The notes below the pieces were generated by a model. That model ran no database searches and was not told the origin of the DNA. It saw nothing but the letters and a program-made list of their open reading frames with translations. The position numbers and the translations under genes are program-made. From positions 1,858,001-1,922,000 of the forward strand of contig OY978098.1 in NCBI GenBank assembly GCA_963854735.1: a DNA stretch of 64,000 nucleotides. The letters run 5' to 3'. Below are positions 51,914 through 62,625 of this stretch, piece by piece. Source of the DNA: Marvania coccoides. Lineage: Eukaryota > Chlorophyta > Trebouxiophyceae > Chlorellales > Chlorellaceae. Positions within the stretch are counted from its first letter, which is position 1; every line of letters begins with the position of its first letter.

Positions 51914-52596
51914 ACTTGCTATTCGTCTGGTTGGAGAATGCAAATCGAGCGTGCGCTACCTGCGACAGCGGCAGACAGATCTTGTGAAACCCACATTTTT
52001 TTGCCCCTGCATTTTTAATTTTTGGGGAGCGTGCCTGACGCCATTTCCACCGCCGTGTTCAGACGTACCTATGGACGGGCAAACCTCGTGGTGCACCAAC
52101 TGAGCGCTCCAACGGACAGCGTTTATTTATTTTCGTAACTTCAACTCGATAAAAGAGCCTGCGGAAACGGAGGCATCGGAGAGGGGGTGAGACGCCGCGG
52201 GTGGCATTGACGGAGTGAAAAACAGCTGGATCAGCGCCAGAACCCGCGCGTTCAGCTTAGAACTAGCCAATCATACCTGGAATGTTGAATGATCTCGCCC
52301 TGCGGTGCACTGTCACGGGCCCGGCATCATCTCGCCGTCTCTCCGCCCTCCAATGCTTGGGTGATAAAATATTAAGCGCACGAGAGCGGGCTGCAGTGCA
52401 TTACAGTGAAAAGAAACCTCGAGAGCGAGGCGGGGATTAATTGAGGTGCCCACGCCAAGCCTGCGGCTTGTCTAGTTAGTACGCTATTTAATTTCAAAGT
52501 AACTCGATAACAGTAGAAAACGGGCACGCAAGAGCCCCTGTAGCTGTTCCGAGCAGCAAAGTTGATCAATCGAAGCAGCCTTCTGCAGTTGTAACA
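51914..52596. promoter_or_regulatory. Divergent promoter region, NOT1 / RAN
   Basis: A 683-nt spacer between outward-pointing starts. Its GC content is higher than in other spacers, but no long exon-like frame is present. Confidence 0.45.
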
Positions 52597-53628
52597 ATGG
52601 TGCGTGGAGGGGGCAATGGCGGCTGTGCTCATGCGCCACTGCATATGTTGAGGCCGTTGGCTGGTGTCCAAGCCTTCAAAATGGGGGTTGAGGTAGTTGG
52701 GAGATGGCAGCAGCTCACTGATTATCGGCCCTTGCCCTTTGTCTTGCAGGCTCTCCCCGGCCAGGCCACCCCTGACGGTGTGCCCTCCTTCAAGCTCGTG
52801 CTGGTCGGCGACGGTGGCACAGGTGAGAGCTTCAATTTTCCAGAACATTTTTTCCTTTTTTCAGGGGTTGATGAGCAGCAACCAATGAGCTTCCTCTGAC
52901 GATTGCAGGCAAGACCACCTTTGTGAAGCGTCATCTCACCGGAGAGTTCGAGAAGAAGTATGAGCGTGAGTTTCAAGTACTATTTTTTTGGTGTTCAACT
53001 GCGGCACTGCGGCAGCAGCGCTGTAATTGGTTTTCTTCAACTGACCACTCACCCTCCCTTCCCCTTTCTCCAACTTGGGCACCTTGCAGCCACCATCGGC
53101 GTGGAGGTGCACCCCCTTGACTTCACCACCAACCGCGGCAAGATCCGCTTCTACTGCTGGGACACCGCCGGCCAGGAGAAGTTTGGCGGCCTGCGCGACG
53201 GCTACTACATCCACGGCCAGTGTGCCATCATCATGTTCGACGTCACCTCCCGTCTGACGTACAAGAACGTGCCCACGTGGCACCGCGACTTATGCCGAGT
53301 CTGCGAAAACATCCCCATTGTGCTGTGCGGCAACAAGGTGGACGTGAAGAACCGCCAGGTCAAGCCCAAGCAGGTGACTTTCCACCGCAAGAAGAACTTG
53401 CAGTACCACGAGATCTCGGCCAAGTCCAACTACAACTACGAGAAGCCCTTCCTGTACCTGGCCCGCAAGCTGGTGGGCGACCCCAACCTGCACTTTGTGG
53501 AGCAGGTCGCGCTGGCGCCACCAGAGGTGCAGATCGACCTGCAGCAGCAGCAGGAGTACGAGAAGCAGCTGGCGGAGGCGGCAGCGATGCCGCTGCCCGA
53601 TGGCGACGACGACGAGCTGGTGGAATGA
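52597..53628 (+). CDS. RAN: Ran GTPase
   Basis: Exons are 52597-52599, 52750-52822, 52909-52965 and 53090-53628, giving 223 residues. The first coding exon is just the ATG, followed by a 150-nt intron. The P-loop GDGGTGKTT is split by intron 2; switch I ([14 protein letters not shown]) is split by intron 3; switch II is [20 protein letters not shown] and EISAKSNYN are the base-recognition motifs, and the acidic C-terminus ends in DDDELVE. It is the small GTPase that drives nuclear import/export and, via importins, releases spindle factors such as TPX2. The start is fixed by the family N-terminus (MALPGQ) and by the GT directly after the ATG. Confidence 0.97.
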
Positions 53629-54383
53629 ACACGCGTAGCGTAACACACAATACACACTCCCGACAACACGTCAAAATAAAATAGTAGGCTAGGATTTTGG
53701 ATGGCATGGATTTAGTTTAACCGCGGACACCTTTTTAGCTCAACACACAAAAATTCACCACCACCACCCTTGCTTCATTTCGTCACATTTCTCTGATTCT
53801 TAGTTTGTGTTAAGACAATAATGCAACGCACAGCAGCAGCAGTCTTGATTCATACCATTTCAGTATGGTGGCATTCATGCATGCCGTTGATTTGTAACAG
53901 CGACAGCATGCAAAGCAAGAAACGAAGAATCTGTAGAGACTGGGCGTCCTCGTCCTCTATTGACATGCGTCAATTGGACGAGCTAGAAATGGCTCTCGTT
54001 GAGCGGGAGAAATATCTGGGCCCTCCATCGAGCACTGACGGTTTACTACTGGAAATGAGGATAAGGAGTAATCTTTGGTTCACAATTATCGCATTTAGAG
54101 GCATGCTGATAAAACGAATGAAGAAAGAAATGGTGGCAAATGCTTCTTTGGAGGGCATCGACATCGCTGCTCGGTGGGTCGGACCTGAGACAGAACCACA
54201 CAGCTACGTGATTGGAGCGCTGCATGAATATGGTCACGGAATTCGGCTGGGCCATGGTTGCATGGACAAAAAATGAAAGCTTTGTTGTTTCTCGAAGGAA
54301 AAAAGGGCCGGAAAATGTGAAATTTTCAATGAACAATTGAACAAACAAATTAAATTCGTTTAATCTAACACCGTCGATACGCA
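53629..54383. other. Spacer between RAN and GrpE, with one uncertain ORF
   Basis: An AATAAA near 53676 is the likely RAN poly(A) signal. The middle holds an uncertain 151-codon frame listed separately. The final 100 nt are AT-rich upstream DNA of GrpE. Confidence 0.45.
53821..54276 (+). CDS. Uncertain small ORF, no recognised family
   Basis: An ATG-started frame of 151 codons. It has a hydrophobic start (AAAVLIHTISVWWH), a charged middle (MRQLDELEMALVEREKYLG) and a basic helix-like part (FRGMLIKRMKKEMV). The length is more than expected by chance at this base composition, but the GC content is lower than in neighbouring exons and I recognise no domain. It could be an orphan gene or a decayed exon. 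Confidence 0.25.
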   Translation: MQRTAAAVLIHTISVWWHSCMPLICNSDSMQSKKRRICRDWASSSSIDMRQLDELEMALVEREKYLGPPSSTDGLLLEMRIRSNLWFTIIAFRGMLIKRMKKEMVANASLEGIDIAARWVGPETEPHSYVIGALHEYGHGIRLGHGCMDKK

Positions 54384-55340
54384 ATGCACGCTGTTGTGGG
54401 CCCTCGTGCGAGGCCTCGTGCTTTTTGCATCTCTCCATCTCAGCCGCTTCAAAGGCAGCCTAGAAAAAACGTGCATTCCGTCGGCCCAAGATTGGTCAAC
54501 AAGCACAGAATCTGCGCCCAGGTAATGCAATTGAACCCAATGCTCGAGAGGCAGCCAAGAAACAGTTGATAATCTCAACATTTTTGTTGTTGTCCACTTG
54601 TTCCTCAAGTAAGCTGACGCAAGCTCCGCATCCATTCGCGATGTGTGCAGGATGATGGCACCACGGAGCTGATGTCCATGGCGGAGTCGCTGGTGGAGCG
54701 CGCGCAGGAGGCCGCCTCCACCGGCGGCACAGTAGACGACATCTTTGTGGATGAGCTCAAAGCGGAGCTGCAGACGCTGCAGCAGCGGGCAGCCTCCGCG
54801 GAGTCCTCCGCATCCGCCTTCGAGGAGACCCTAAAGTCGCTGAAGGAGCAGTTCGTCCGTATGTCTGCGGACTTTGACAACTTCCGCAAGCGCACCTCCA
54901 CGGAGCGGGACGCGCTCAAGGTGTCGGTCAAGGGCGACACTATGTCCGTCATGCTGCCGCTCATCGACAACTTCGAGCTGGCCAAGTCGCAGCTGAAGCT
55001 GGAGAGCGAGGGCGAGAAGAAAATCGACGCCGCCTACCAGGGGCTGTACAAGCAGATGGTGGAGCTCTTCAGGGGGCTGGGGCTGGAAGCGGTGCCGGGC
55101 GCAGGGGAGCCGTTCGACCCAGAAATGCACGAGGCCATCATGCGGGAGCCGAATGACGACGTTCCCGATGGCACCGTGCTGGAGGAGTTTCGAAAGGGAT
55201 TCCGCCTTGGGGGCCGCCTGCTGCGGCCAGCAATGGTGAAGGTTTCGTTCAGCGACGCGCCAGCGGCGCCAGCGGCGCCGTCTGAGTCTGAGGAGGAGAG
55301 CAAGGAGGCAGCCAGCGGCGAGGAGAGCAGCAGCGAATGA
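54384..55340 (+). CDS. CGE1: Plastid GrpE nucleotide exchange factor (CGE1-like)
   Basis: Exons are 54384-54521 and 54651-55340 (phase 0), giving 275 residues. Exon 1 encodes an Arg/Pro/Ser-rich transit peptide (PRARPRAFCISPSQPLQRQP). A long N-terminal coiled-coil follows (DELKAELQTLQQRAASAESS), then the GrpE core: RMSADFDNFRKRTSTERDAL, MLPLIDNFELAKSQL, FRGLGLEAVPGAGEPFDPEMHEAI and the C-terminal beta domain (GRLLRPAMVKVSFSD). GrpE swaps ADP for ATP on plastid Hsp70. The acidic tail (SEEESKEAASGEESSSE) is an addition. The targeting and the green-algal context favour the plastid form over the mitochondrial one. Confidence 0.9.
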
Positions 55341-55647
55341 TACCGATACTGATGTGTGATGGTATTTTTGATATGCTTTCTTCTTTATGAAATTGAAACT
55401 CTGAATATCTCCTTAATTTAGAATCGTGCAATAATTAATTTCGTTCAAAGACAGGGGGAAAAAGAAAAAGCTTATAAACGACGACATATGAGCGAGGCGA
55501 GAACCACAAAAACTCCAAAATGGTAGATAGATAGACATCACTGCTCAAAATAATGAAATGAATCGAGGAGAACTCACCCCTCGCCGAAAACTGGCGACTG
55601 CAGGCCGCACACCAACAAAAGTAGCACTCAATTTTGTTGCCAGTATC
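55341..55647. other. 3' spacer between convergent GrpE and UAP1
   Basis: AT-rich, 307 nt, containing two 3' ends; no other feature. Confidence 0.45.
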
Positions 55648-57066
55648 TCACTTGGCAGCAGCAGCGCTCTGCAGCTCAGGGCAGTCTGGGCCGCGAAAGC
55701 TACGGCCCTTGGCCCACTCTAGCCCCTCCCCTGCGTAAGACACCAGTGGCGACACCTCCACCCCCTCTGCCCCCTCCACAGTGGCCCCCGCCGCCTCCAT
55801 CCACTTGCGGTGCAGCGACATGATGGCGGCTCGCGCGGTGTCGGGGCTGTCGGTCTTCGAACCAGGTGCGTTCTTCACGGGCGCAAACTCTTCCTCACGG
55901 CGCACCTCCAGCAGCGCGGTCTGGTCGGCCATGGGGAAGGTGTCAAAGATGAACATCTCCAGCTTGACGCCCGCCACCTTGCCATCCACCGAAGGGATGG
56001 CCTTGCGGGCCACGTGGTACCGCCCTTCGCTGGCCAGCCGCCCCGACACCTCCTCCAGCCACCGCCGTTCAAAGTAGTGCAGGCACACGTTGCTCCAGTT
56101 GTAGCGCAGCACGCCGGTGGCGGGATCAGCAGCGCTGGCCTCCGCGGGGTCTAGCTCAGAGTACTCCACCACCTCCAACCGACCCCCGCGCCGCGCAAAC
56201 ACCCCCACCTTCTCCTCCGGGTGCGATTTTGCCACCACCCGCGCCCCGCACTGAATGCCGCCTTGGCGGCAAAACCCAGCAAACAGCGGGTCGCCCAGCC
56301 GCACCAGCGCGTTGTCCACGCAGTAGCAGTCGACGGCCTCCACGCCGTGCGCCGTCATGTCGTCCAGCACCTTGGCTGAGCGCAGCGCAGTGTACACCCC
56401 GCCGTTGCCGTCGGGCGCCTCTGCCACCTTGCCAGGGGCCTCCATGATGATGCGTCCATCCTCGGTCAGCGCCGGCAGCATGCCCTGGCTGAAGAAAACC
56501 ACCTGGGCGGGGTCCAGCCCGAAAAAGGCGTTCTCCTGGAAGTACTCGCGGGTGGGGGCGTCGGTGGCGCGGCTGGTCATCACATACCAACGCACGGGCT
56601 TGGAGGGGGCGGCGTCGGGGGCGGCGTCGGGGGCGGCCTCCGCGGCCAAGGTCTGCAGCCGCAGTATGCGCTCCGCCTGCAGTTGGAAGAGGCTCTTTTT
56701 GGAGGGCAGGCCGATATCATAACAGCCCTTGGGGGCGGAGCTCCCCAGCCGGGTGCCCTGCCCTCCTGCCAGCAGCAGTACCCCCAGCCGCCCCTCCGCC
56801 ATCATGCGCAGCCCGGTGGCCCTCCACTGCGCGCGCTGCACGTCGGTGGTGTCCCCCATGGCCACCACGTCGGTGATGGGTTCAGCGGGGCGGGCAGCCT
56901 CGGTGGCGGCCGCCATGCTGGCCTTGAAGATGCGGTTGACGTGGTCAAAATCGATGGAGTCCAGCTGGGCGGTCAGAGCGGCGCGCTGGGCCTCGGTGAG
57001 CGCGTCCCAGCCCGCCAGAATGTGGCCCTGGCCGGCATCGTCGCAGCGCTGCTTCAGGGAATCCAT
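55648..57066 (-). CDS. UAP1: UDP-N-acetylglucosamine pyrophosphorylase
   Basis: Single exon, 472 residues. The N-terminal helical part (ALTEAQRAALTAQLDSIDFD) precedes the nucleotide-binding motif LLLAGGQGTRLGSSAPKGCY (about residue 95). Other family segments are YVMTSRATDAPTREYFQEN, FFSQGMLPAL, APGKVAEAPDGNGGVYTAL (uridine-sugar site), YCVDNALVRLGDPLFAGFC and VEYSELDP, with FIFDTFPM and EEFAPVKNAPGSKTDSPDTA near the end. It makes UDP-GlcNAc for N-glycans, GPI anchors and any chitin-like wall polymer. The ATG chosen (MDSLKQ) is the first in frame and fits the family length. Confidence 0.95.
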   Translation of the reverse strand: MDSLKQRCDDAGQGHILAGWDALTEAQRAALTAQLDSIDFDHVNRIFKASMAAATEAARPAEPITDVVAMGDTTDVQRAQWRATGLRMMAEGRLGVLLLAGGQGTRLGSSAPKGCYDIGLPSKKSLFQLQAERILRLQTLAAEAAPDAAPDAAPSKPVRWYVMTSRATDAPTREYFQENAFFGLDPAQVVFFSQGMLPALTEDGRIIMEAPGKVAEAPDGNGGVYTALRSAKVLDDMTAHGVEAVDCYCVDNALVRLGDPLFAGFCRQGGIQCGARVVAKSHPEEKVGVFARRGGRLEVVEYSELDPAEASAADPATGVLRYNWSNVCLHYFERRWLEEVSGRLASEGRYHVARKAIPSVDGKVAGVKLEMFIFDTFPMADQTALLEVRREEEFAPVKNAPGSKTDSPDTARAAIMSLHRKWMEAAGATVEGAEGVEVSPLVSYAGEGLEWAKGRSFRGPDCPELQSAAAAK

Positions 57067-57834
57067 TGCTGCAGTGCGGGTGGCGATGGATGAATTGTGT
57101 GATGCAGGCTGGAACTGGGTCGATGCAGGTGTGAGCTGCCGATGACGCTGTGAGTTGGAACAGCCTGGTGATCGGATCTGAACGCTATACAAAAGAATGA
57201 GACGGGGGAGGGGTCGCGGGCGCTAGCTGCCAAGCTGGTGTGCTAGATCAAAGTGTGAAAGTGTTAATTTGGTGAAATAGACCGTGGGAGCGATGAAAAA
57301 GTGGGCCTGAAAATAGAAAGGAGTTCTCCCGAATAGACAAAAACGCACTCCCCAGCTTGTTAGGGGGCTTTAAAATACACTTTAAAAGTGATCCAACATA
57401 TAGGGCACGGGTCCAGTGCCCGCTAGGTCAAATACTACGCGAAAACCATACATCTCACTTGAATTTGCATATTCGTCCCATAAAGGTAAGCTGGATCAGT
57501 TAGATGCCGTCTTCGACAACCCATTGTGGTGTATTTGCCCTCAAGCGCGCGGCCAAATGTGAAATGGATAAAAAAATTCCAAGTGATTCATTTAGTTTCT
57601 CAATTCACAACATAATTCGCAACTCCACCCCCGCTTTCTTGCTTCATCTTGGCTTTAGCAGCTACTGTCTTTCGTTGTTCACTTCCACAGTGTGTCCGTC
57701 TATGCTTATTTTCTCCCCACATTGCCATCCCTCACCTGCAGGCTATTCTTCTTTCTCACAATAACAATCGGCAGCGAGCTCACGAGTATCCTTGCATCAC
57801 CACCACCACGGGGACGTCAAAGCGAACGCAAGAC
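57067..57834. promoter_or_regulatory. Divergent promoter region, UAP1 / Tudor-AT-hook gene
   Basis: A 768-nt spacer between outward-pointing starts, AT-rich near 57240-57640. No gene with exon-like composition is seen. Confidence 0.45.
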
Positions 57835-60800
57835 ATGTGCCAGGGCCCAGGAGAGGCCTCAGCCGCTGCAGCTGCCGCCCTCTCCCCCAAGGACAACAAG
57901 CAACAGCAGCAGCAGCAGCAGCAGCGCACCCCCCGCCGCAAGGACCCCGCTGTCATCGCCGCGAAGGAGGTTTTGGGGCGGCAGGTGGCAGTCTGGAGCG
58001 ACAAGACCATGGAGTGGGGCAAGGCCGCCATCGCCCGCTACAACCCAGAAAACAACAACCACTTAGTGCGGTTCCTGGAGCGGGAAGAAGGCAGCGTGAA
58101 GCACGAGGAGCGTTGGGTCAACCTGGCAAAAACGCGCTTCCAGTGGCTGTCTGATCCCTCGCCCACCGCTGCTCCCAACCCGACTCACGCTGGGTGCCCA
58201 AAAGGGGACGATGCGGTGGGCTACATCGTGCGCATCTTCTGGCCTGGCATGACCAAGTGGTACCAGGGCAAGGTGGAGGCATACGACGCGGTGACGAAGC
58301 GGCACACTGTGAAGTACAGAGACGGTGACGTCCAGGAGTACTTGCTGCGCCACGAGGCCGTGGTGTTCCTGGAGAAGGTGGGGGTGTCGACGCGGAAAGA
58401 CCGCACGAAAGGCAGTGCCGAAAAGAGCAGGGACCGCATCCCCAAGGACGGCGGAAAAAAGAACAACGCCAAGGAGGACGGGGGTGCGGTGGCTGCTGGA
58501 TCAAAGCGCGGGCGCAGCTCTAGCGTGGAGGGCGAAGGGCAGCAGCAGCAGCAAGCGGCAGCAGGTGGTCATCGGCGGGCAGCTGTCCGTGCCAACGCCC
58601 CTACCCCTGCCCTTTCCAAGAAGCCGCGCAAGTCTGGGAGCGGGGGTGGTGGGGGCGGCGGCACCAGGGCAGCCTCCGCCACGACCGGCTCTTCTGGAGC
58701 TGAAGATGACGATGACGATGAAGAGGAGGAAGAAGAGGGAGAGGAGGGCGGCGAGCAGCGCGGAGCCGGAGAAGAAGGCAGCAGCAGCGGAAGCGAGAGC
58801 GACGACGATCAGGATGACATGGAGGAGGATGACGACGATGACGTGGAGCTGCTGGACGACGTCGATGAAGAGGAGAGCGAAGATTTGAGCGACAGTGAGG
58901 GGGGACGGCATAAAGGGAAGAGGGGTCGGCCCCCTGGGTCGCGCGCAACCGCGCGCAACCGCCAAGGCCGGCCCACCCCTTCCAGCGCGCGACGGCGGTC
59001 TGTGCCGATGCCAGACGGCACTCCCCGCCGCCGGGGGCGCCCACCTGGCTCAGGCACCGGTAGGCGCTCCGGGCGGGGGCGTTCCGCGCGCAGGGAGGGC
59101 ACCGCCGTGCCCCGCATGCCCCGATTGGACGATGAGGTGCTGCGCACCGCTGGGGCCAGCGTGGTGGGCGCCCGGGTGGCGGTGTTTTGGAACGACGACG
59201 ACACCTACTACAAGGTAAGAAATAAGAGAAAAAAAAGTTCATGAGATTTTTGCTGCATTTTGTTGTTGTTGTCCCCTCGTTTCATAATTCAACATTTTCA
59301 ACCTTTTGTTTTTCCCTACTCTTCCAGGGCAAGCTGGTGCAGTTTGACTCGTACCACAAGCGCCACAAGGTGCTGTACGACGATGGCGAGGAGGAGTGGG
59401 TGGCCATGCAGCGGGTGCCCTTCCGCTACCTCACCCCTCGCGCAGCCTCAGCAGGGTGCAACCAGACATTCCGCTCAGCAATGGCACAGCTGGGGGCGGC
59501 CCAAGAGATGGGCGCGCCGCTGCGCCGAGGCGAGGCCTGGGTCATTCAGGGCACGCCGGTGCCGGCAGGGGCGGCGCTTGCCGTCGCCGCGCCCGCCCCG
59601 CAGGACGCCGCGGGGTGGCAGGTGTCGGTGCGCAGCCCTGCAGATGGGCGGTGGCACCGCGCCGAGGTGCTGTGCCACGACTCCCGCCGCGGCCGGCACT
59701 ACTTGCTGTACGAAGACGGTGAAGACGAGTGGATCTCGCTGGCGGACGAGGAGGTGGTGTGGCACGGGGCGGTGCCGCAGGGGCGGGATGGGCTGTTCCC
59801 CGGGAAAGCGCCGGGCGTGGAGGCCCCCCTGGGCAGGGCTGCCGTTGGGTGGCGGGTGGCGGTGTTTTGGCCTGGCGATGCTGCCTTCTACTCCGGGGAG
59901 GTGGCGGGGTGGGATGAGGCTGGGCGGCAGCATGAGGTGTCGTACGACGACGGCGAGGAGGGGACCATCTCCCTGGACGAAGACCGGGTGAAGTGGATTT
60001 TGCCGCCTGGCGTGGCGGTGGACCACGAAAATTTGGAGAGGCTGGAGGTGGGCGGAGGGCGCCCCAGGCGGCGTATTACCGTGGCCGGCGGCGACTCCGA
60101 TCCCGACTACGAGTTTGAGCAGGCGGCAGCAGGGATGGTAGCGGCTGGGCGGGGGCGGCGAGGCGGGCTCAACACGCGAGGCGGAGGAGGGGTCGGGGGA
60201 GGCGCTCGCGGGATGAAGTCCAACGGCTACCTCCACCACAGCATGCAGCATCACCACTCGGGGTGGGGGGAGGCGTCCATGATGGGAGGGGACGCCAGCG
60301 AAGCGCTGCCGTCGCCCCTTGGCGGCCCCCGCCCAGGAGCTTTCGGCCCGGGCTTTTTCGGCTCGGCTGCAGCCCCACAGCAGCAACAGCTGCAGAAAGA
60401 GGAGTACCTGGGCCCGCCCGCGGTAGTGCGCCAGCTCACCCGTGTGGCCCCCTTTGCCACCAGCCACGGCAGCGGGGCAGGCGGGGTGCAGCTGCCCACG
60501 GCCATCGCAGTGAAGATTTATCTGTCCAGCAACGCCGCCGCGGACGCGGCGGCCGCTGCTGCTGCCGCGGCAGCAGCGGGCCAGATAGACCCAGCAGCAG
60601 CAGTGGCGGCAGCAGCGGTTCCAGGACAGCAGGAACTCTCGATTTCTGCTGTCGCCCAAGCTCCCACTCAACCTTCCACCTCGCCTTCCGTCCCAGCCCT
60701 GCCGCGCTCCCACCCTACAGCCAAGCTCCAGGCCCGCCTGAAGGCGCTGGACATGATGGCACGGCGTGTGGCGAGAGCGGAACAGGCCATCGTGAAAGGG

Positions 60801-61595
60801 GTGCCCACGGGGCTGCCCGCGCAGGCGGTGCGCCCCCTGAGGCTGGGGCCGCCCCCTTCGGCCGCGCGCCTCGCTGCAGCGGGCGCGCCAGGGGTGCTGG
60901 GCCCGCTGCGCGCGCCCGGGCCGCTGCGCCTTGGCCGCCCCTCAGTCAGCCAGTCCCCCTTCCTGCGGCGGCACAGCTTGGATGAGGAAGAGGACGAGGA
61001 CAGCGAGGAGGAGGATGATGATGAGGGAGGCCGGCGGGGGAACGGCGGCCGCAGCGATGACGATAACAGCGGCGGGAAGTATGGCGCGGACGGCAGCTAT
61101 GGCGACGATGGTGAGGGGGTGGGAAGAGGAGACGGCGGCAATGGCGTGAGGTCCAGCAGCGGGTCTTCCGATGACGAGGCCGAAGATGGCAGCGACGCTG
61201 AGGGCGAGGCCGTGGTGTCCCCTCGTTCGCCGTGCTTCCCTCGCGGGGGCAAATTTAAGCCATCAGCGCCTGGCAGCGGCGAGCAGGCAGGCGCCCGTGC
61301 AACGACCCCACACCCCCCGGCGACCGCTGCAGAGGCGGGCGCTGGTGGCGGTGGGCCCCCAGCGGCGGGCGTGCAGGCGCCAGAGGGCGCTGTGCCCCAG
61401 GCATCGCCCAGCAAGGCGATGCCGGGAGCACCAAACATCTCGCTGGCGGGGCTGCAGGGTGGGGACCTGCCCGCTGCAGACTCGTTCTCCAACCTGTTGG
61501 CGCTGCCCCGTAACGTGTCGATGCAGCTGCTGAGCGACCCTGCGCTCAATGACAACCTCAACCAGGCGGGCTCCGATTTCATGGACCTCGCTTGA
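57835..61595 (+). CDS. Multi-Tudor AT-hook chromatin protein
   Basis: Exons are 57835-59214 and 59328-61595 (phase 0), giving 1215 residues. Five Tudor-like units can be read: VAVWSDKTMEWGKAAIARYN, VRIFWPGMTKWYQGKVEAYD, VAVFWNDDDTYYKGKLVQFD (split by the intron), VSVRSPADGRWHRAEVLCHD and VAVFWPGDAAFYSGEVAGWD, most continuing with an H-x-V-x-YDDG-E-E type end. Between units two and three lie very acidic stretches and two AT-hooks (KRGRPPGS and RRRGRPPGS). A polyQ run is near the N-terminus and the long C-terminal part is Ala/Gly/Pro-rich with acidic patches. The unit resembles the plant Tudor/PWWP-like repeats seen in chromatin readers. Binding of methylated histones and AT-rich DNA is inferred; no enzyme domain is seen. 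Confidence 0.8.
57901..57926 (+). repeat. CAG repeat coding for polyglutamine
   Basis: About eight CAG/CAA codons near the N-terminus of the Tudor/AT-hook protein. Confidence 0.9.
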
Positions 61596-61732
61596 AAAAT
61601 GCAGTTAAAATAAAATAAATACCAATTAAAACTCTTTCCTACGTATTTCTTGGTGGGGTGAAGCGCATTTAATACACCAAATTGAACAAATTCAGTGATA
61701 ATTGAGAGAGATAGTATTTTTGAAAGATCGAA

Positions 61733-62625
61733 ATGTCCGGACAGTCGGCGGAGAAAAGGCGCTCATCAATACAACCAAGCGAAGTAACATATCGACAGGT
61801 ACCTTTTGATGATTTAAAGGAAGACTGCAGCGAGAATCCTCGGTTCATCAATTGACAAGCAGAAAACTGACCGAGTTCTCTCCTTGTATACGTTGCAGTA
61901 CGAGGGCGAGCACGAAATCAGATTGGTGAGTGGGCATTTTTACTCCTCAGGGTTCATTTGGTTGCCTTCCAGTACCCCCTGCCGTCCCACCGCCGCTCTC
62001 CCATCCACACCTCTCCCTCCCCCTCTCTCCCTGCTGCCGCAGGTTATTGACTTGATAGACAATGAGCTCAGCGAGCCCTACTCCATCTTCACTTACCGCT
62101 ACTTTCTGCGGCAGTGGCCCTTTTTGTGCTTCCTGGCCTTCGACCCGTCTGGCCACTGCTTTGGCTGCGTGGTGGCAAAAATGGACGTGCACAGGGAGCG
62201 CACGCTGCGGGGGTACATTGGCATGCTCACCGTGGAAAAGGAGTACCGCCACCTGGGAATAGGCAAGCTTTTGTGTCATCAATTGTCCTTTTTTTTTTGC
62301 GGAAAATTGAAAAAGGAATAAAGCAGCCAAACCGCTTCGCCTTTATGAACGCGCAGGGAGCGAGCTGGTGCGGCGGAGCATTTCAGAGATGTTGGCTCAG
62401 GGGTGCGAAGAGGTAATGCTGGAGGCTGAGGTCACCAACGCTGGGGCGCTGCGGCTGTACGCCAACCTGGGGTTCATCAGAGACAAGAGGCTACAGAGGT
62501 ACTACTTGAATGGCAACGACGCGTTCAGGCTAAAGCTGCTGCTGCCCAGGCCGGAATTGGAACTGGCAACAGAAGCAGCGCTGCAGCAGCTCTCAATCGA
62601 GCGGCCAACACTGGATGCCATATAA
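61733..62625 (+). CDS. NAA30: NatC catalytic subunit, N-alpha-acetyltransferase 30
   Basis: Exons are 61733-61798, 61899-61925, 62043-62262 and 62357-62625, giving 193 residues. Exon 2 is only 27 nt (YEGEHEIRL). The spliced protein reads [40 protein letters not shown], then [20 protein letters not shown] with the acetyl-CoA loop, [19 protein letters not shown] and [20 protein letters not shown], matching NAA30 throughout. NatC acetylates N-termini such as Met-Leu and Met-Ile. Intron 3 starts with GC (ATAG|GCAAGC); this gives [11 protein letters not shown] with no gap against plant NAA30, whereas the only GT that keeps phase adds four residues. Confidence 0.92.
62263..62356 (+). other. GC-AG intron (donor GCAAGC) in NAA30
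   Basis: Phase 1 splice at Gly-Ile-Gly, inside the acetyl-CoA binding loop. The resulting length agrees with the family. The alternative TTTGT|GTCATC donor is weak and lengthens the loop. Confidence 0.85.

Noticed and set aside
54522..54650. Alternative splicing adding two residues, as described for Chlamydomonas CGE1
   Set aside because: No second acceptor (AG six nt upstream) or in-phase donor is present here.
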